In this document: positions 9,601 through 20,080 of the stretch, piece after piece
How the letters are laid out: each line of letters begins with the position of its first letter
How positions within the stretch are numbered: position 1 is the stretch's first letter
Origin: Paenibacillus sp. MMS20-IR301
GTDB lineage: Bacteria > Bacillota > Bacilli > Paenibacillales > Paenibacillaceae
Reading direction: 5' to 3'
Assembly (NCBI RefSeq): GCF_032302195.1
Contig: NZ_CP135275.1
Span: 1,860,001 to 1,924,000, forward strand
DNA: 64,000 nt
Translations under genes and position numbers: made by a program
The notes under the pieces: model-generated
Databases searched by the model: none
What the model saw: only the letters and a program-made list of their open reading frames with translations
Told to the model about the DNA's origin: nothing

Positions 9601-10029
9601 GGCAGCCCGTTCGAAGACTCTGTCCTTGAAGCCCAGCAGGAAGGTCTCTCCGCCCGCGTTCCCCTTGATATTGAACTCAAGGTATCCATTGGGATAATAC
9701 GAGGTGAAGTCATACGCTTTCCATCCGGCAACCGTAATCAGGGCGTTGTACCAGGACGGGCTGGAAGGTGTCTTCGTATTGAGCAGCAGCGAAGGCAATC
9801 CATTATAAACCGCAGCATTGTCAATCGGCAGCTTGCTGTCCACCGTCTCCAGCCCAAATCCGCTGTCACCGGCCCAGCCGTCCGAAATTGTACTGAAGAT
9901 ACGGTAGTCCACTAAGTCTCTCCACCCGGCGGGCGCTTCGCTTACTGCAGCCTCTGTCTTTGCCGGAACCGAAAAAAGAATAGTCGCAAATAAGGTAACC
10001 GCCAAAAACAAACTTACTTTTTTCCTCAA
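6682..10029 (-). CDS. Secreted multidomain GH9 endoglucanase (CBM, Ig-like, GH9, X2-X2, CBM3)
   Basis: 1115 residues from a TTG start at 10029, chosen because AGGAGG lies 8 bases ahead and a clean signal peptide follows (RKKVSLFLAVTLFATILF, cleavage near AEA). An upstream ATG at 10071 has no such site. Approximate order: carbohydrate-binding jelly-roll (35-205), CelD-type Ig-like module (IKVNQLGYPADG, 220-305), GH9 catalytic domain (315-755) with WYDAGDKGKYVN carrying the Asp pair and NEHTVYWNSGLVF carrying the C-terminal acid Glu, two X2 modules each beginning SISPV..FDKK, then a CBM3 ending TAYIAGTLQWGIEP. It should cleave beta-1,4-glucan outside the cell, with CBM3 gripping crystalline cellulose. 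The gene has its own promoter region with a cre-like site, and its products are probably imported by the downstream transporter. Confidence 0.93.
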   Translation of the reverse strand: MRKKVSLFLAVTLFATILFSVPAKTEAAVSEAPAGWRDLVDYRIFSTISDGWAGDSGFGLETVDSKLPIDNAAVYNGLPSLLLNTKTPSSPSWYNALITVAGWKAYDFTSYYPNGYLEFNIKGNAGGETFLLGFKDRVFERAAGNEITTTVNINSYTSITTAWKHVKIPLKDLMQVSQGINISSIDALSLKNNGFQPLKVWLNDIRVTSPDKEKEYAPIKVNQLGYPADGVKQALVTGFEDVLTADAGTPFKVINTATNTAAFTGALVLTSNYDAIDSGERIFTADFTGLTAPGQYYVAVQGLQNSPKFTIGDAGSLYEPFLNDVTRYFYYQRTGINITSPYTQNYQRTDFTPDTSVPLMSNPSIRKDVSKGWYDAGDKGKYVNAGAKALSDLFWAYELMPEKFTDSQFNIPESGNGIPDILDESRWELEWMLKMQDEATGGFYARVTFQDDDNMVDRQIIDKDTVSSRTGIKTTADTATAAGVLAHAYLIYQNIDPAFAQSCLDAAEAAWGYLEAHPENIRTPNTGRWPYDVTDDASNRLWAAGSLYRSTGAAEYNNYFLAHYADMAIFFEDALDFASGWANTWNTGFFSYLKAAAPDSAVVSWYTDKFQQWFNDKVSRYNDSAWKSVIKDGNYYWGITMQVADTPMEMIIGTKLLGTFESNRAVIDEVTYSQLDWILGQNPVGVSFVSGYGDNSVKYPFSIMFRTDNLPGVPKGYLVGGPNRYSNDITVGNQISRFAGKNYTDNFQEWTTNEHTVYWNSGLVFVAAYATGTSTTSNSSISPVTAAFDKKPANQSDIPVNLTLNGNTLTGIRNGTASLIEGTDYTVSNNTVTLLKGYLAGQQTGTVHLTFEFSAGASAQLSVIVTDSSVANSAISPVTASFDKKTASQADIPVALTLNGNTLTGIKNGSVSLVQGTDYTISGAAVTLQKAYLAAQPVGTTTLTFNFSAGASAALTVTVVNTTSGGTGSIKVQQYNSTATGNTLSPRIKLVNTGTSAINLADVKLHYYYSIDGEKDQSYWCDWSTVGSANVTGTFIKPAAPVSGADTLFELGFTSGAGSLAAGASIEIQIRISKNDWSNYSQADDYSFVPAGTSYADWSKTTAYIAGTLQWGIEP

Positions 10030-10055
10030 TTCGCTCTCCTCCTGCTTGATAGATT

Positions 10056-10069
10056 TGAAAACGTTTTCC
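10056..10069. promoter_or_regulatory. cre-like catabolite repression site of the GH9 gene
   Basis: TGAAAACGTTTTCC contains the perfect 12-base palindrome GAAAACGTTTTC. It matches the CcpA cre consensus TGWAANCGNTNWCA at all but the last position. It lies 27 bases upstream of the TTG start and just after a possible minus-strand -10 (TAGAAT, 10078-10083), where a bound repressor would block transcription. Another LacI-family protein could bind it instead. Confidence 0.65.
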
Positions 10070-10135
10070 ATATATCTATTCTAAATCGCGCCCAGGATGT
10101 AGTTAAATAGAAGAAATGAGCGAATATAGAAGAAA

Positions 10136-10159
10136 ACAAGCCATTCGGTCATGGCTTGT
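10136..10159 (-). terminator. Terminator between solute-binding protein 1 and the GH9 gene
   Basis: ACAAGCCAT / ATGGCTTGT is a 9-base perfect stem with a 6-base loop. On the minus strand it is followed by TTTTCTTCT. The stem uses the last codons of the solute-binding protein gene. It separates the sensor/regulator/binding-protein transcript from the cellulase transcript. Confidence 0.8.
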
Positions 10160-11885
10160 TCTCCTGGTACCACTCATTCACTTCATCCGTGATGACATCG
10201 CCGCCATTCTTATAGAAGAGGTCCACGAACTGATCAAAATAAGATAGCGGCTTCTCGCCGTATATAATACTGATATAACTTTCTGTGGCGAGCTTCTGCA
10301 GGAAGACCCCGTTCTTCTCCATCCCGTCGGTTAATGGTCCGTGATAGCGGTTCGGGATTTCCAGCTCCTGCTCGGAAACGGCAAGTCTGGCTGCGGCCAG
10401 CTGTGCTGAATTGAGACCTTTGATGCTCTGTTCAATCGGCGTGCTCACTTCAGTACCCGATTGCTCCGACAGCTTCCGGATGGCCTCAGAGCTCATATAG
10501 GGCAGCACCAGTGCGCCGCCTGTCAGCGGATAGAGCATCCAGCGCATATCTATGGACGATCCGTCTGCAAGCGGCCATTGGTCTCTCGGCACTCCTTCCG
10601 CTGCGAAATTAACGGTAATGATCTTCCCGTCCCTGATTACATAATCGTAGCCTTCGTGATATCCTGTAGCGAACCGCGGGTCGAAGTAAGGATCCTGCGG
10701 GCCGAAATTTTTGGCAAGCAGCTTGTTATAATAAGCGAACCAGGCTTCTATATTCGTGAAATCCTTGCTGAACACGGTATAGATCCCGTGGAGCGCCTTC
10801 TGCGCCTTCCCCTTCAGCCCGTCCGGCCCTGCTGGAAGCGGGTATGCCTGCCACTCGGCTCCCGGGGCGTTCTTAACCGTATCGCCCAGCGGCCAGGCCC
10901 CCATCCAGAACGGGCCGAACATTACACCGGCCGTTCCTTTAACGGCCAGCTCGGCGGCTTTACTGGAATCCTGGATGCCGGCATCCCGGTCTATATAGCC
11001 TTTTGCCATCCAGGAGGCCATGATCTCCAGATATTTGCGGGCATCCGGATGTACAGCGCCATAGACCAGCTTGCCGCTCCCGTCATCATTCCAGAACAGC
11101 TTAATATCTGATGTGCAGAGCATCTGGGTCGAGAAGGCACCTGCGATTGCATCTGTCTGCCCCATCCAGCTCCACGGACCCTCCTTCAGCGGAACGGCCA
11201 GCCCGGTTTCATCATCTATGCCATTTCCATTGGGATCCTGCTCGGAGAAAGCCTTCAGTACATTCTCCAGCTCACCGATCGTTGCTGGCGGGTCCAGCGA
11301 CAGCTTCTCCAGCCAATCCTTGCGGATCCACATTACCGTCCCTTCATCACCTGCGACGAAACGGGGAAGGCCATAGCTCTTGCCGTCAATAGTCACCTCA
11401 GCCATGGAATAAGCATATTTCTTAATCGCTTCCTTGAGCTTCGGGTGGGCGTATTTCTCAATCGCCTCATCCAACGGCAGCAGCCGGCCTGCCTTGAGCA
11501 GGTTCTTCAGGATATCCCCTTCAGCATAGAAGGTATCCGGCAGCTTCCCGTTCACCGCGAGCGCGAGCCGGATTTTGGTGTCGTAATCATCGAACTTGCT
11601 GACAATCCAGTCAAATTTCGTGATGATCCCCAGGTTCTCCTCCATCCAGCGGGTATGCACGTTGTCTGTCAGACTCTCACCCGGCTTGAAGGCGTTCGGC
11701 CGGTTCTCATCCACAATCGCCGTTGTAATTGTAATCGGCGGATCATATTTGAAATCCCATAACGGCTTCACGTCACCGCTACCCGGATTGTCCGCCGCCG
11801 CTGTTCCGCCGCTGTCCCTGCAGCCTGCCAGAGCTGCCAGCAGCAGCAATGCCCCGCTTCTTTTCCTGATCATCCGTGCGCTCAC
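10149..11885 (-). CDS. Extracellular solute-binding lipoprotein 1 (LplA-like)
   Basis: 578 residues from a GTG start that overlaps the response-regulator stop as GTGA, indicating translational coupling; an in-frame ATG lies 4 codons later. The signal peptide ALLLLAALAGC ends in a lipobox, so the mature protein is lipid-anchored outside the membrane. The body (WDFKYDPPITITTAIVDENR, DTFYAEGDILKNLLKAGRLL, YGLPRF) follows the LplA/YtcQ pattern. It is co-transcribed with a YesMN pair rather than with the permeases and ends in its own terminator. It may act as a sensing accessory or a second binding protein for the LplBC pair downstream (inference). Confidence 0.85.
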   Translation of the reverse strand: MSARMIRKRSGALLLLAALAGCRDSGGTAAADNPGSGDVKPLWDFKYDPPITITTAIVDENRPNAFKPGESLTDNVHTRWMEENLGIITKFDWIVSKFDDYDTKIRLALAVNGKLPDTFYAEGDILKNLLKAGRLLPLDEAIEKYAHPKLKEAIKKYAYSMAEVTIDGKSYGLPRFVAGDEGTVMWIRKDWLEKLSLDPPATIGELENVLKAFSEQDPNGNGIDDETGLAVPLKEGPWSWMGQTDAIAGAFSTQMLCTSDIKLFWNDDGSGKLVYGAVHPDARKYLEIMASWMAKGYIDRDAGIQDSSKAAELAVKGTAGVMFGPFWMGAWPLGDTVKNAPGAEWQAYPLPAGPDGLKGKAQKALHGIYTVFSKDFTNIEAWFAYYNKLLAKNFGPQDPYFDPRFATGYHEGYDYVIRDGKIITVNFAAEGVPRDQWPLADGSSIDMRWMLYPLTGGALVLPYMSSEAIRKLSEQSGTEVSTPIEQSIKGLNSAQLAAARLAVSEQELEIPNRYHGPLTDGMEKNGVFLQKLATESYISIIYGEKPLSYFDQFVDLFYKNGGDVITDEVNEWYQENKP

Positions 11886-13465
11886 TCCATTCCTGCCCGG
11901 GTTCTGTCCCTGTATTCCTGCGGCGTCATCTGATACAAGTCGCGGAATTTCCGGATAAACCAGTTCGTATTGGGATAACCGATACTTTCGCCAATACAGT
12001 AGATTTTATCATTAGTGGCTTTGAGCAGATCGCAGGCCTTGAGCATCCGCTGTTCATAGATATACTGGGATACTGTGGAGTTCGTAAATTGCTTGAAGAG
12101 CTTGGATAGATGGTTGGGATGGATGAAGACCAGCCTGGCCAGCATCGTAAGCGACAAATCCTTGCCCGGCTCCTTGCGGATATACTCCTGTGTCCTGCGG
12201 ACAATGGCCTGATTATGGTCCTCCGTCACTTCTCCCAGCTGGCCGCGGAGCGTAGCCAGAGCATCCAGCCCCCAGCTCTCCAGCTGAGATGCGTGCAGCA
12301 TAGCTTTGCCCTTCATGAACGCAGACTGGCCGGGGGTAAGCACCTGAGCCAGTGTTCTGCCGCTGCGGTTCGCAATATACTGGAAGCTGTTCGACAGAAA
12401 GAGAAAGACATCGCGCATCAGATCGGGCGAGCCGGTATGCAGCAGCGGCGAGACGAATGCGCGGATCTTGGCTTCCGCCGCCGCCCACTGCTCTGTCTCC
12501 AGCAGATGGGTCAGCAGCGGCGCTTCGTACAGCTTGCGCATGAGCTGCTGCTCCTCGGCGCTGCCCTCCAGCAGCTGCCCGGAATGGAAGCCTCCCGTTC
12601 CGAGCCGTGATTTGGCCTTCATATATCCGGCCTGCAGCCCTTCCGGAAAGTGACATTCCGCTTCGCTTGCAGATATCTCACCCTTCAGAAGATTCTGGAC
12701 CTCCTGGCACAGCAGGCCCATCCGCTCATGTACCCAATCCGCCGCCGGCGGCGCACCGGACAGGTCGTACACCAGCACCAGCAGGTTTCCCTCCTCATCT
12801 GCCGCAGGCCAGCAGTCATAACGCTCCATCAGCAGCTCTTCCAGCATATTCGTCACTGCGAACCGGATCAGGAACTGCGAATAGAGATCCTGGCTGCAGA
12901 ACGGCGGGCCAAGACTGATCAGACAGAGCAGGACAGAGCCGGGTACAGGAATGGGAAGATCGAACAGCTTCAGCTTTCCGGCGAGAGCTTCACCGTTCAG
13001 CTTCCCGCTTAGTACCTTAAGCAGCAGACCCGCTTTCAGCTCTGTACTATTATCCCGGTAGATCCGGAAGCCCTGCTCCATGGAGCGCTCCTGCTCCAGC
13101 TGCCTCACGATCCGGCCCATGGCATCAAGCAGCTGCTCATCCTTGGCCGGCTTGATCAGGTAGTGCAATGCCTGCAGCTCAATAGCCTTGCGGGCATAAT
13201 CAAAGTCTGCGTAACCCGTGAGCAGCAGGCATTTAAGTCCCGGAATGAGCTCTCTCGCCTGCTCGATCAGCTCCAGCCCGTTCATGCGCGGCATCCGGAT
13301 GTCGGTCATCAGAATGTCGACGGGTGAAGACTGGATCAAGGCAAGCGCCTCACTTGCACTATAAGCTTTGAGAACATGGGATATGCCCAGCGTCCCCCAG
13401 GGAACCGTCTCCGCGAGACTGTCTGCATAATGCTTCTCGTCATCCACCACAAGCAGGTGAAGCAT
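11882..13465 (-). CDS. YesN-type response regulator (REC + AraC DNA-binding)
   Basis: 527 residues. The receiver domain (1-120) shows the acidic pair VVDDEKHYA, the phospho-accepting Asp in DILMTDIRMPRMNGLEL, and Lys in LIKPAKDEQL. A long middle region of unknown fold follows. The last 100 residues are an AraC double helix-turn-helix (LSLTMLARLVFIHPNHLSKL and CIGESIGYPNTNWFIRKFRD-LYQMTPQEYR). It starts 2 bases after the kinase stop and overlaps the next gene by 4 bases. Likely role: activation of the cellulose-use genes when its kinase senses sugar at the membrane. Confidence 0.93.
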   Translation of the reverse strand: MLHLLVVDDEKHYADSLAETVPWGTLGISHVLKAYSASEALALIQSSPVDILMTDIRMPRMNGLELIEQARELIPGLKCLLLTGYADFDYARKAIELQALHYLIKPAKDEQLLDAMGRIVRQLEQERSMEQGFRIYRDNSTELKAGLLLKVLSGKLNGEALAGKLKLFDLPIPVPGSVLLCLISLGPPFCSQDLYSQFLIRFAVTNMLEELLMERYDCWPAADEEGNLLVLVYDLSGAPPAADWVHERMGLLCQEVQNLLKGEISASEAECHFPEGLQAGYMKAKSRLGTGGFHSGQLLEGSAEEQQLMRKLYEAPLLTHLLETEQWAAAEAKIRAFVSPLLHTGSPDLMRDVFLFLSNSFQYIANRSGRTLAQVLTPGQSAFMKGKAMLHASQLESWGLDALATLRGQLGEVTEDHNQAIVRRTQEYIRKEPGKDLSLTMLARLVFIHPNHLSKLFKQFTNSTVSQYIYEQRMLKACDLLKATNDKIYCIGESIGYPNTNWFIRKFRDLYQMTPQEYRDRTRAGME

Positions 13466-13467
13466 GG

Positions 13468-15204
13468 CTATCCCTCCTCCGTTTCTTCTACCGTTCCTAT
13501 TCTCCAGAGCAGCTGTACACTTAACCCGCCCAGCGTGGAGCGGCTGATGATAATTTGGGCATCCGGCCCGAAGTTGCCCTGCAGCCGCTGGTACACATTC
13601 CAGAGACCGCAGCCGGCATATTCACCTGCCGGGATAAGCAGCTCGGCGTGCAGACGGCTGATCTGCTCATCGCTGAGGCCTTTGCCGTTATCAGCCACCT
13701 GAAGCTGAAGCAGGCCTTCCTTCACTGAGACACTGATCTCCACTCTGCCCGGATAATCAACATTCTCAAGCCCGTGCACAATTGCATTCTCTACCATCGG
13801 CTGGACCAGCAGCCGCGGAATCCGCAGCCCCGATAATCCTTCCGGGAGCTCGATGCTATAGCTCAGCGTGTCGTTGCGCAGCCGGAGAATTTCCAGGTGA
13901 ACGCTTACAAAAGCCAGCTCCTCATCCATACTGACGCCCTGATTATCCATACGGGTCGTATAGCGGTAATAATCAGCCAGATGATAGGCCATATCCATAA
14001 CGGCCTTCTTGTGCCCCATCTTGGTCATATTAATGATGTAGCCCAGGCAATTGTAGAGAAAATGAGGGTGGATCTGCGCCTGCAGCTGCTTCAGGGTAGC
14101 ATCCCTTGCCAGAATGCGGGATTGCAGGACATTCTCGATCAGATCCTGGATCTGTGTTGCCATCTCGTTGAAATTCTGCATAAGGAAGGTGAATTCATTA
14201 CTTGATTTCTTCGGCAGCCGGTATGCGTAGTCGCCGCTCTTGATCCGCTGCACGGCGCGTACCAGCTGGAAGATCGGCCGGTGTACGTTCCAGTACAAGG
14301 CAGAGGCGGCGGTGATCCCGGTTAAAAGCAGAATGACCGAGGATGCACCGAATAATAACCTTTGCTGCCTGATCGGCCCGATGATCTGGTCAAGCGGTAC
14401 AGAATCGACCAGATGCCACTCCAGGAGACTGGAGTAATAGTAGGTAATCAGGTATGATCTTCCGCTGTACGAATGGATCAGGTAGCCGGAATCCCGGCCG
14501 CTGACCCGTTCGCCCAGGTCTCTGATTACTTCATCCACTGCCGGTCCCCCCGCAGAGCGGCTGGCAATGAAGGGCCGGCCTTTTTTGTAGAAGAACGGGT
14601 TGTCCGAATGGCCGGATTTGTAGGTGTCGAGCAGATTCTCGAAGCTCCATTTGTAGAGGTTAACCCGGACAGCAACATCCAGATCCTCAGAACGGGCCGG
14701 TTTGTAGCCGGTGGTAACATAGGTGCGGGTGAAGCCGGAGCCGATCTCAAGGTCTTCGCTATAGCTCCAGCTAAGGGAGAAGCGGCGCTCGAATTCCTGC
14801 GGATCATACTCATAAGAGGGGGATGAAGAGATGCTGTCATGTGCCTGCGGGAAATAGACTGTCACATCGTTGCGCCAGTTGCCCGATGCGCTGGCCAGGG
14901 ACAGCTTTTCCTGGATCAGCATTCTTGACTTCATTAGAGCATAGTCGCTCATTTCGAGGTTATACAGGTATTCCAGCACGCTTGTATCTACAAGCATCGG
15001 GGCGGAGGCCAGATCGAATTTCTCAATACTGGCGTCCATCTGTGCCACGAACAGCTCCATCCGGTTCAGGCTTGCCTTGATCAGCTCGTCCTGGATGACA
15101 CTAATGCTCTTGGATGTAGAATAATAGTACAGCGCCACGACCGGCGTCAGCAGAATCAGCAGCAATACTAGCATTTTCTGAAAAATGCTGAATTTGATCC
15201 GCAT
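13468..15204 (-). CDS. YesM-type sensor histidine kinase
   Basis: 578 residues from ATG 15204 (AAGGA 10 bases ahead); a longer frame to 15234 lacks a better site. Membrane span 1 is KMLVLLLILLTPVVALYYY, then an extracellular sensor of about 260 residues, span 2 (LLFGASSVILLLTGITAASA), a HAMP domain, and a His_kinase domain with QIHPHFLYNCLGYI, whose first or second His is phosphorylated. The ATPase shows LVQPMVENAIVHGLENV and DNGKGLSD. It is paired directly with the YesN-type regulator. Sensing of an extracellular oligosaccharide, perhaps with the downstream binding protein, is inferred. Confidence 0.93.
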   Translation of the reverse strand: MRIKFSIFQKMLVLLLILLTPVVALYYYSTSKSISVIQDELIKASLNRMELFVAQMDASIEKFDLASAPMLVDTSVLEYLYNLEMSDYALMKSRMLIQEKLSLASASGNWRNDVTVYFPQAHDSISSSPSYEYDPQEFERRFSLSWSYSEDLEIGSGFTRTYVTTGYKPARSEDLDVAVRVNLYKWSFENLLDTYKSGHSDNPFFYKKGRPFIASRSAGGPAVDEVIRDLGERVSGRDSGYLIHSYSGRSYLITYYYSSLLEWHLVDSVPLDQIIGPIRQQRLLFGASSVILLLTGITAASALYWNVHRPIFQLVRAVQRIKSGDYAYRLPKKSSNEFTFLMQNFNEMATQIQDLIENVLQSRILARDATLKQLQAQIHPHFLYNCLGYIINMTKMGHKKAVMDMAYHLADYYRYTTRMDNQGVSMDEELAFVSVHLEILRLRNDTLSYSIELPEGLSGLRIPRLLVQPMVENAIVHGLENVDYPGRVEISVSVKEGLLQLQVADNGKGLSDEQISRLHAELLIPAGEYAGCGLWNVYQRLQGNFGPDAQIIISRSTLGGLSVQLLWRIGTVEETEEG

Positions 15205-15247
15205 GTTATTCCCATCCTTGTTTCGTAATCGCACTTTACCCTGTATT

Positions 15248-15263
15248 TTACAATATATTGTAA
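15248..15263. promoter_or_regulatory. 16-base perfect palindrome upstream of the YesMN operon
   Basis: TTACAATATATTGTAA reads the same on both strands and lies 44 bases upstream of the kinase start. Its AT-rich symmetric form suits a regulator site overlapping the promoter. The binding protein is not known. Confidence 0.5.
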
Positions 15264-15292
15264 GCGTATACTATATTAATCTTTCATTTAGT

Positions 15293-15823
<531 letters not shown>

Positions 15824-15832
15824 TTAGTAGAA

Positions 15833-16285
15833 TCAATAGTTTCGCAAATTGCCTTTTTTCACGTATTCCCAGTCCTTCTCGACGTTAGCCCGCATCTTCT
15901 GCAGCAGCCGGGACAGGGTTTCTGTCTCTTCAGCGGAGAAGCCGGTCAGCGCAACAGCGTCGGTATGTTCATGTTCTCTTCTGAGAAAAGGATAGACCTG
16001 CTCCCCCTTCTCTGTCGGGAAAAGCTTCTTGATTTTTTTGTTCAGCGCGTCATCTTTCTTGACTATAAATCCGCTCGTCTCCAGCTTCTGCACCGCACGG
16101 GCCGCCGTGGTCCGGTCAACCTTGAGCATCTCGGCCACTTTCTCCTGAATAATCCCCGGATGCTCGCAAATCCGCACAAGGTACAGGTATTGTCCTTTGG
16201 TCAGGTCATATTCTTTGAATTCGATATTGCTGATGGAATCTAATGCTCTGGCAATCATGCCGATTTCCCGGAGGATTTGCTGCAT
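15833..16285 (-). CDS. MarR family transcriptional regulator
   Basis: 150 residues from ATG 16285, where AAAGGAG lies 7 bases ahead; the frame stays open to 16402 but without a ribosome site. The winged helix is visible as IIQEKVAEMLKVDRTTAARA-VQKLETSGFIVKK, followed by the wing (DDALNKKIKKLFPTEKGEQV). It precedes the GNAT gene and probably represses both. The ligand is unknown. Confidence 0.9.
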   Translation of the reverse strand: MQQILREIGMIARALDSISNIEFKEYDLTKGQYLYLVRICEHPGIIQEKVAEMLKVDRTTAARAVQKLETSGFIVKKDDALNKKIKKLFPTEKGEQVYPFLRREHEHTDAVALTGFSAEETETLSRLLQKMRANVEKDWEYVKKGNLRNY

Positions 16286-16492
16286 AAGGTTCTCCTTTGG
16301 TTTTATTGTTGCACTCTCTATAAAGCACTTGAAGGTACTATATCTGAATTTTGTTGTAAATGCAACGATATTCTGCGGCTGGGTACGCGTTAAGCCCGGC
16401 ATATTTGCCTACCAGATTCGAAATTGTACGTAATAAAATCATTGTATCTTTCCGCTGGAAACTATTTGAACCTGTAGTCGTTTAAAAAAGTA

Positions 16493-16523
16493 TTGACTCT
16501 AACGGGACGTCATAGTGTAAAAC
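16493..16523 (+). promoter_or_regulatory. MerR-type promoter of the TipAS regulator
   Basis: TTGACT (16493-16498) is separated by an overlong spacer of about 19 bases from TAAAAC. Between them lies the imperfect dyad ACTCTAACGGGACGTCATAG, the arrangement MerR-family activators need in order to twist the promoter into register. It lies 65 bases ahead of the MerR gene, consistent with autoactivation. Confidence 0.7.
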
Positions 16524-16587
16524 TAACATTGGATAATGACAAAAGCCACTGCCGGCAGAGGAAAAAAACAGAAACGGAGGTTCAGCC

Positions 16588-17472
16588 ATGAGAACGGTAA
16601 AGCAAGTTTCCGATTTGACCAGAATCAGTGTGCGCACACTGCATTATTACGATGAAATCGGACTGTTGAAACCAAGTGAAATTACTGACGCGGGTTACAG
16701 GCTTTATGACGATGAGGCTCTGGAAGCCCTGCAGCAGATCCTGTTTTTTAAAGAGCTTGATTTCCCATTAAAAGCGGTTAAGGAAATCATGACAGGTCCG
16801 TATTATGACAAAATACAAGCACTGAATCAGCATAGAAAACTGTTGATACTGAAACGGGATAGGCTGAATGGTTTAATAGAGCTTGTCAATCAAACCATAC
16901 AAGGAGATAAGACCATGAGTTTTGAAGAATTTGATATGAGTCTGTATTTTCAGGCATTGGTTGAATTTAAACGGGAGCATGAGCATGAAATAACGAAGTA
17001 TTTCGGCAGTGTGGATCAATTTAATGAGCTGGTGGAGGATCTCAGATCGAGGGAGTGGACGATTGCCAAAAATGCGATACAAGAGTTCGGGAGCCTGGAG
17101 AAATTTACTGATTACGCAAAGAACAATCTCGGAAATCTGCCAACTATCATGGAGCAGTACGATCAGTTCAAGAAAGTATATTTGGAAGAGCAGCTCCGTA
17201 AAGGAAATGAACTTCAACAGGTCCTTACCTCTGACTTAAGCAAAGATCCGTCAGCAGAGGAAATTCAAAGAATTGTGGGGGATATTGTCCGCTTGAGTAC
17301 GGAAAACCATCAGCTTCTGAAAATCGAAATGCCGGACAACTATTGGGGCTATATGATCGGGAATTATTTGTCAGAGCCGGCCTTCATCGAAGCAACCGAC
17401 AAGAAATATGGCGATGGTGCATCTCAGTTCATTGCAGAAGCTATGAAAACTTATTTCAAGTATACAAGCTGA
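16588..17472 (+). CDS. MerR family regulator with TipAS ligand domain
   Basis: 294 residues. Residues 1-75 are a MerR winged helix: MRTVKQVSDLTRISVRTLHY, YDEIGLLKPSEITDAGYRLY, then QQILFFKELDFPLKAVKEIM. A coiled helix follows, and the C-terminal part from about 115 (KTMSFEEFDMSLY) resembles the TipAS antibiotic-recognition domain of TipA and Mta proteins. Such proteins activate their own promoter and multidrug genes on ligand binding. No transporter gene is adjacent in the same direction, so targets may be distant. The start has GGAGG 7 bases ahead. Confidence 0.9.
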   Translation: MRTVKQVSDLTRISVRTLHYYDEIGLLKPSEITDAGYRLYDDEALEALQQILFFKELDFPLKAVKEIMTGPYYDKIQALNQHRKLLILKRDRLNGLIELVNQTIQGDKTMSFEEFDMSLYFQALVEFKREHEHEITKYFGSVDQFNELVEDLRSREWTIAKNAIQEFGSLEKFTDYAKNNLGNLPTIMEQYDQFKKVYLEEQLRKGNELQQVLTSDLSKDPSAEEIQRIVGDIVRLSTENHQLLKIEMPDNYWGYMIGNYLSEPAFIEATDKKYGDGASQFIAEAMKTYFKYTS

Positions 17473-17476
17473 AGAG

Positions 17477-17518
17477 GCAGGAAGCCCCTGATTCCACGAG
17501 GGCACGGGGGCTTCCTGC
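17477..17518. terminator. Hairpin between convergent MerR and aldo/keto reductase genes
   Basis: GCAGGAAGCCCC (17477-17488) is the exact reverse complement of GGGGCTTCCTGC (17507-17518). It lies 5 bases after the MerR stop and 30 bases beyond the converging gene. The U-tracts are weak on both sides (CTCTTC on the minus strand), so efficiency is uncertain. Confidence 0.65.
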
Positions 17519-17547
17519 TGCCGGGCATGGTTTTCCGCTTGCCGGAT

Positions 17548-18402
17548 CTACAAACCTTGCTTACCGTAACCGGTTAAAGCTTCTACAGTCTGCGGGTCAT
17601 AGTGGGAGAAGAACACACTTTCTCCGGTATCCAGCGCTGTGATCTGCTCCATATCGGCTGCGCTCAGCACGAAATCAAACACATTAAAGTTAATCTCCAT
17701 CCGGTCTTTGCTGACTGTCTTCGGAATCACAACCACACCCCGCTGAATCAGGAAACGGAGCGCGACCTGGGCAGTTGTCTTATTATACCGGCTGCCGATC
17801 TCCTGTAATGTTGGGTTAGCGAACAAATCCTTCCGCCCTTCCGCAAACGGGCCCCAGGATTCAATCTGCGTATTGTATTTCTGCATAATTTCCTGCGCCT
17901 GGTGCTGCTGGTTGAAGACATGGGTCTCCACCTGGTTCACGGCCGGAACCACTTTATTGAACTGTACAAGGTCGATATAGCGGTCCGGATAGAAATTGCT
18001 GACACCGATTGCCTTAAGTATGCCAGCCTCATACAGTTCCTCCATCGCCCGGTATGTTCCGTAATAGTCCCCAAACGGCTGATGAATCAGCAGCAAATCC
18101 AGATAATCCAGCTGCAGCTTGCGCAAAGACTCCTGAATGGAGGCCTTCGCCTGCTCATAGCCGGCATTCGAGATCCATACCTTAGTCGTAATGAAGAATT
18201 CTTCCCTCGGCACGCCGCTGCGCTTGATTGCCCGGCCGACAGCTTCCTCGTTCCGGTAAGCCTGTGCTGTATCAATCGAGCGGTAGCCGGTTTCAATTGC
18301 GTCCAGCACGCAGCGCTCGCATTCTTCCTGATCCGGTATCTGGTACACGCCGTAGCCGAGAATCGGCATCCGTACCCCGTTATTGAGTGTTACATATTCC
18401 AA
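17548..18402 (-). CDS. Aldo/keto reductase
   Basis: 284 residues from a TTG start with AGGAGG 7 bases ahead. The family signatures are clear: [20 protein letters not shown] (catalytic Asp and Tyr), the strand with catalytic Lys ([17 protein letters not shown]), the His in LLIHQPFG, and the NADPH-binding C-terminal loop [19 protein letters not shown]. It is a cytoplasmic NADPH-dependent reductase of the type that includes 2,5-diketo-gluconate reductases and methylglyoxal-type enzymes; the substrate is not evident. It appears to be a single-gene transcript. Confidence 0.92.
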   Translation of the reverse strand: MEYVTLNNGVRMPILGYGVYQIPDQEECERCVLDAIETGYRSIDTAQAYRNEEAVGRAIKRSGVPREEFFITTKVWISNAGYEQAKASIQESLRKLQLDYLDLLLIHQPFGDYYGTYRAMEELYEAGILKAIGVSNFYPDRYIDLVQFNKVVPAVNQVETHVFNQQHQAQEIMQKYNTQIESWGPFAEGRKDLFANPTLQEIGSRYNKTTAQVALRFLIQRGVVVIPKTVSKDRMEINFNVFDFVLSAADMEQITALDTGESVFFSHYDPQTVEALTGYGKQGL

Positions 18403-18553
18403 CTTAATTCCTCCTCTTAGGCGATGAATATTTCTCGCAGAACGTTATCTTATTATGCTGCAAGTGCCGGGCTGACCGTTATCCCATTCATCTTAAATCC
18501 TTGCCTAATCCTATCTTAAAATCGTACTTTTATCTTACTCAAATCACAAAAAT

Positions 18554-18587
18554 AAGCCCTGCCGGTCGCAATAACCGGGCAGGACTT
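18554..18587 (-). terminator. Terminator of the GH1 gene
   Basis: On the minus strand, AAGTCCTGCCCGGT pairs with ACCGGCAGGGCTT across a short loop and is followed by ATTTTTG. It begins 11 bases after the 6-phospho-beta-glucosidase stop. Confidence 0.8.
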
Positions 18588-18597
18588 GCCGCCAAAT

Positions 18598-20052
<1,455 letters not shown>

Positions 20053-20080
20053 TTAAGCTCACAGGACTAGTGTATCACCC

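Noticed and set aside
10029..10071. ATG at 10071 as start of the GH9 enzyme
   Set aside because: It lies inside the cre-like site and has no ribosome site; the TTG at 10029 has AGGAGG and begins a normal signal peptide.
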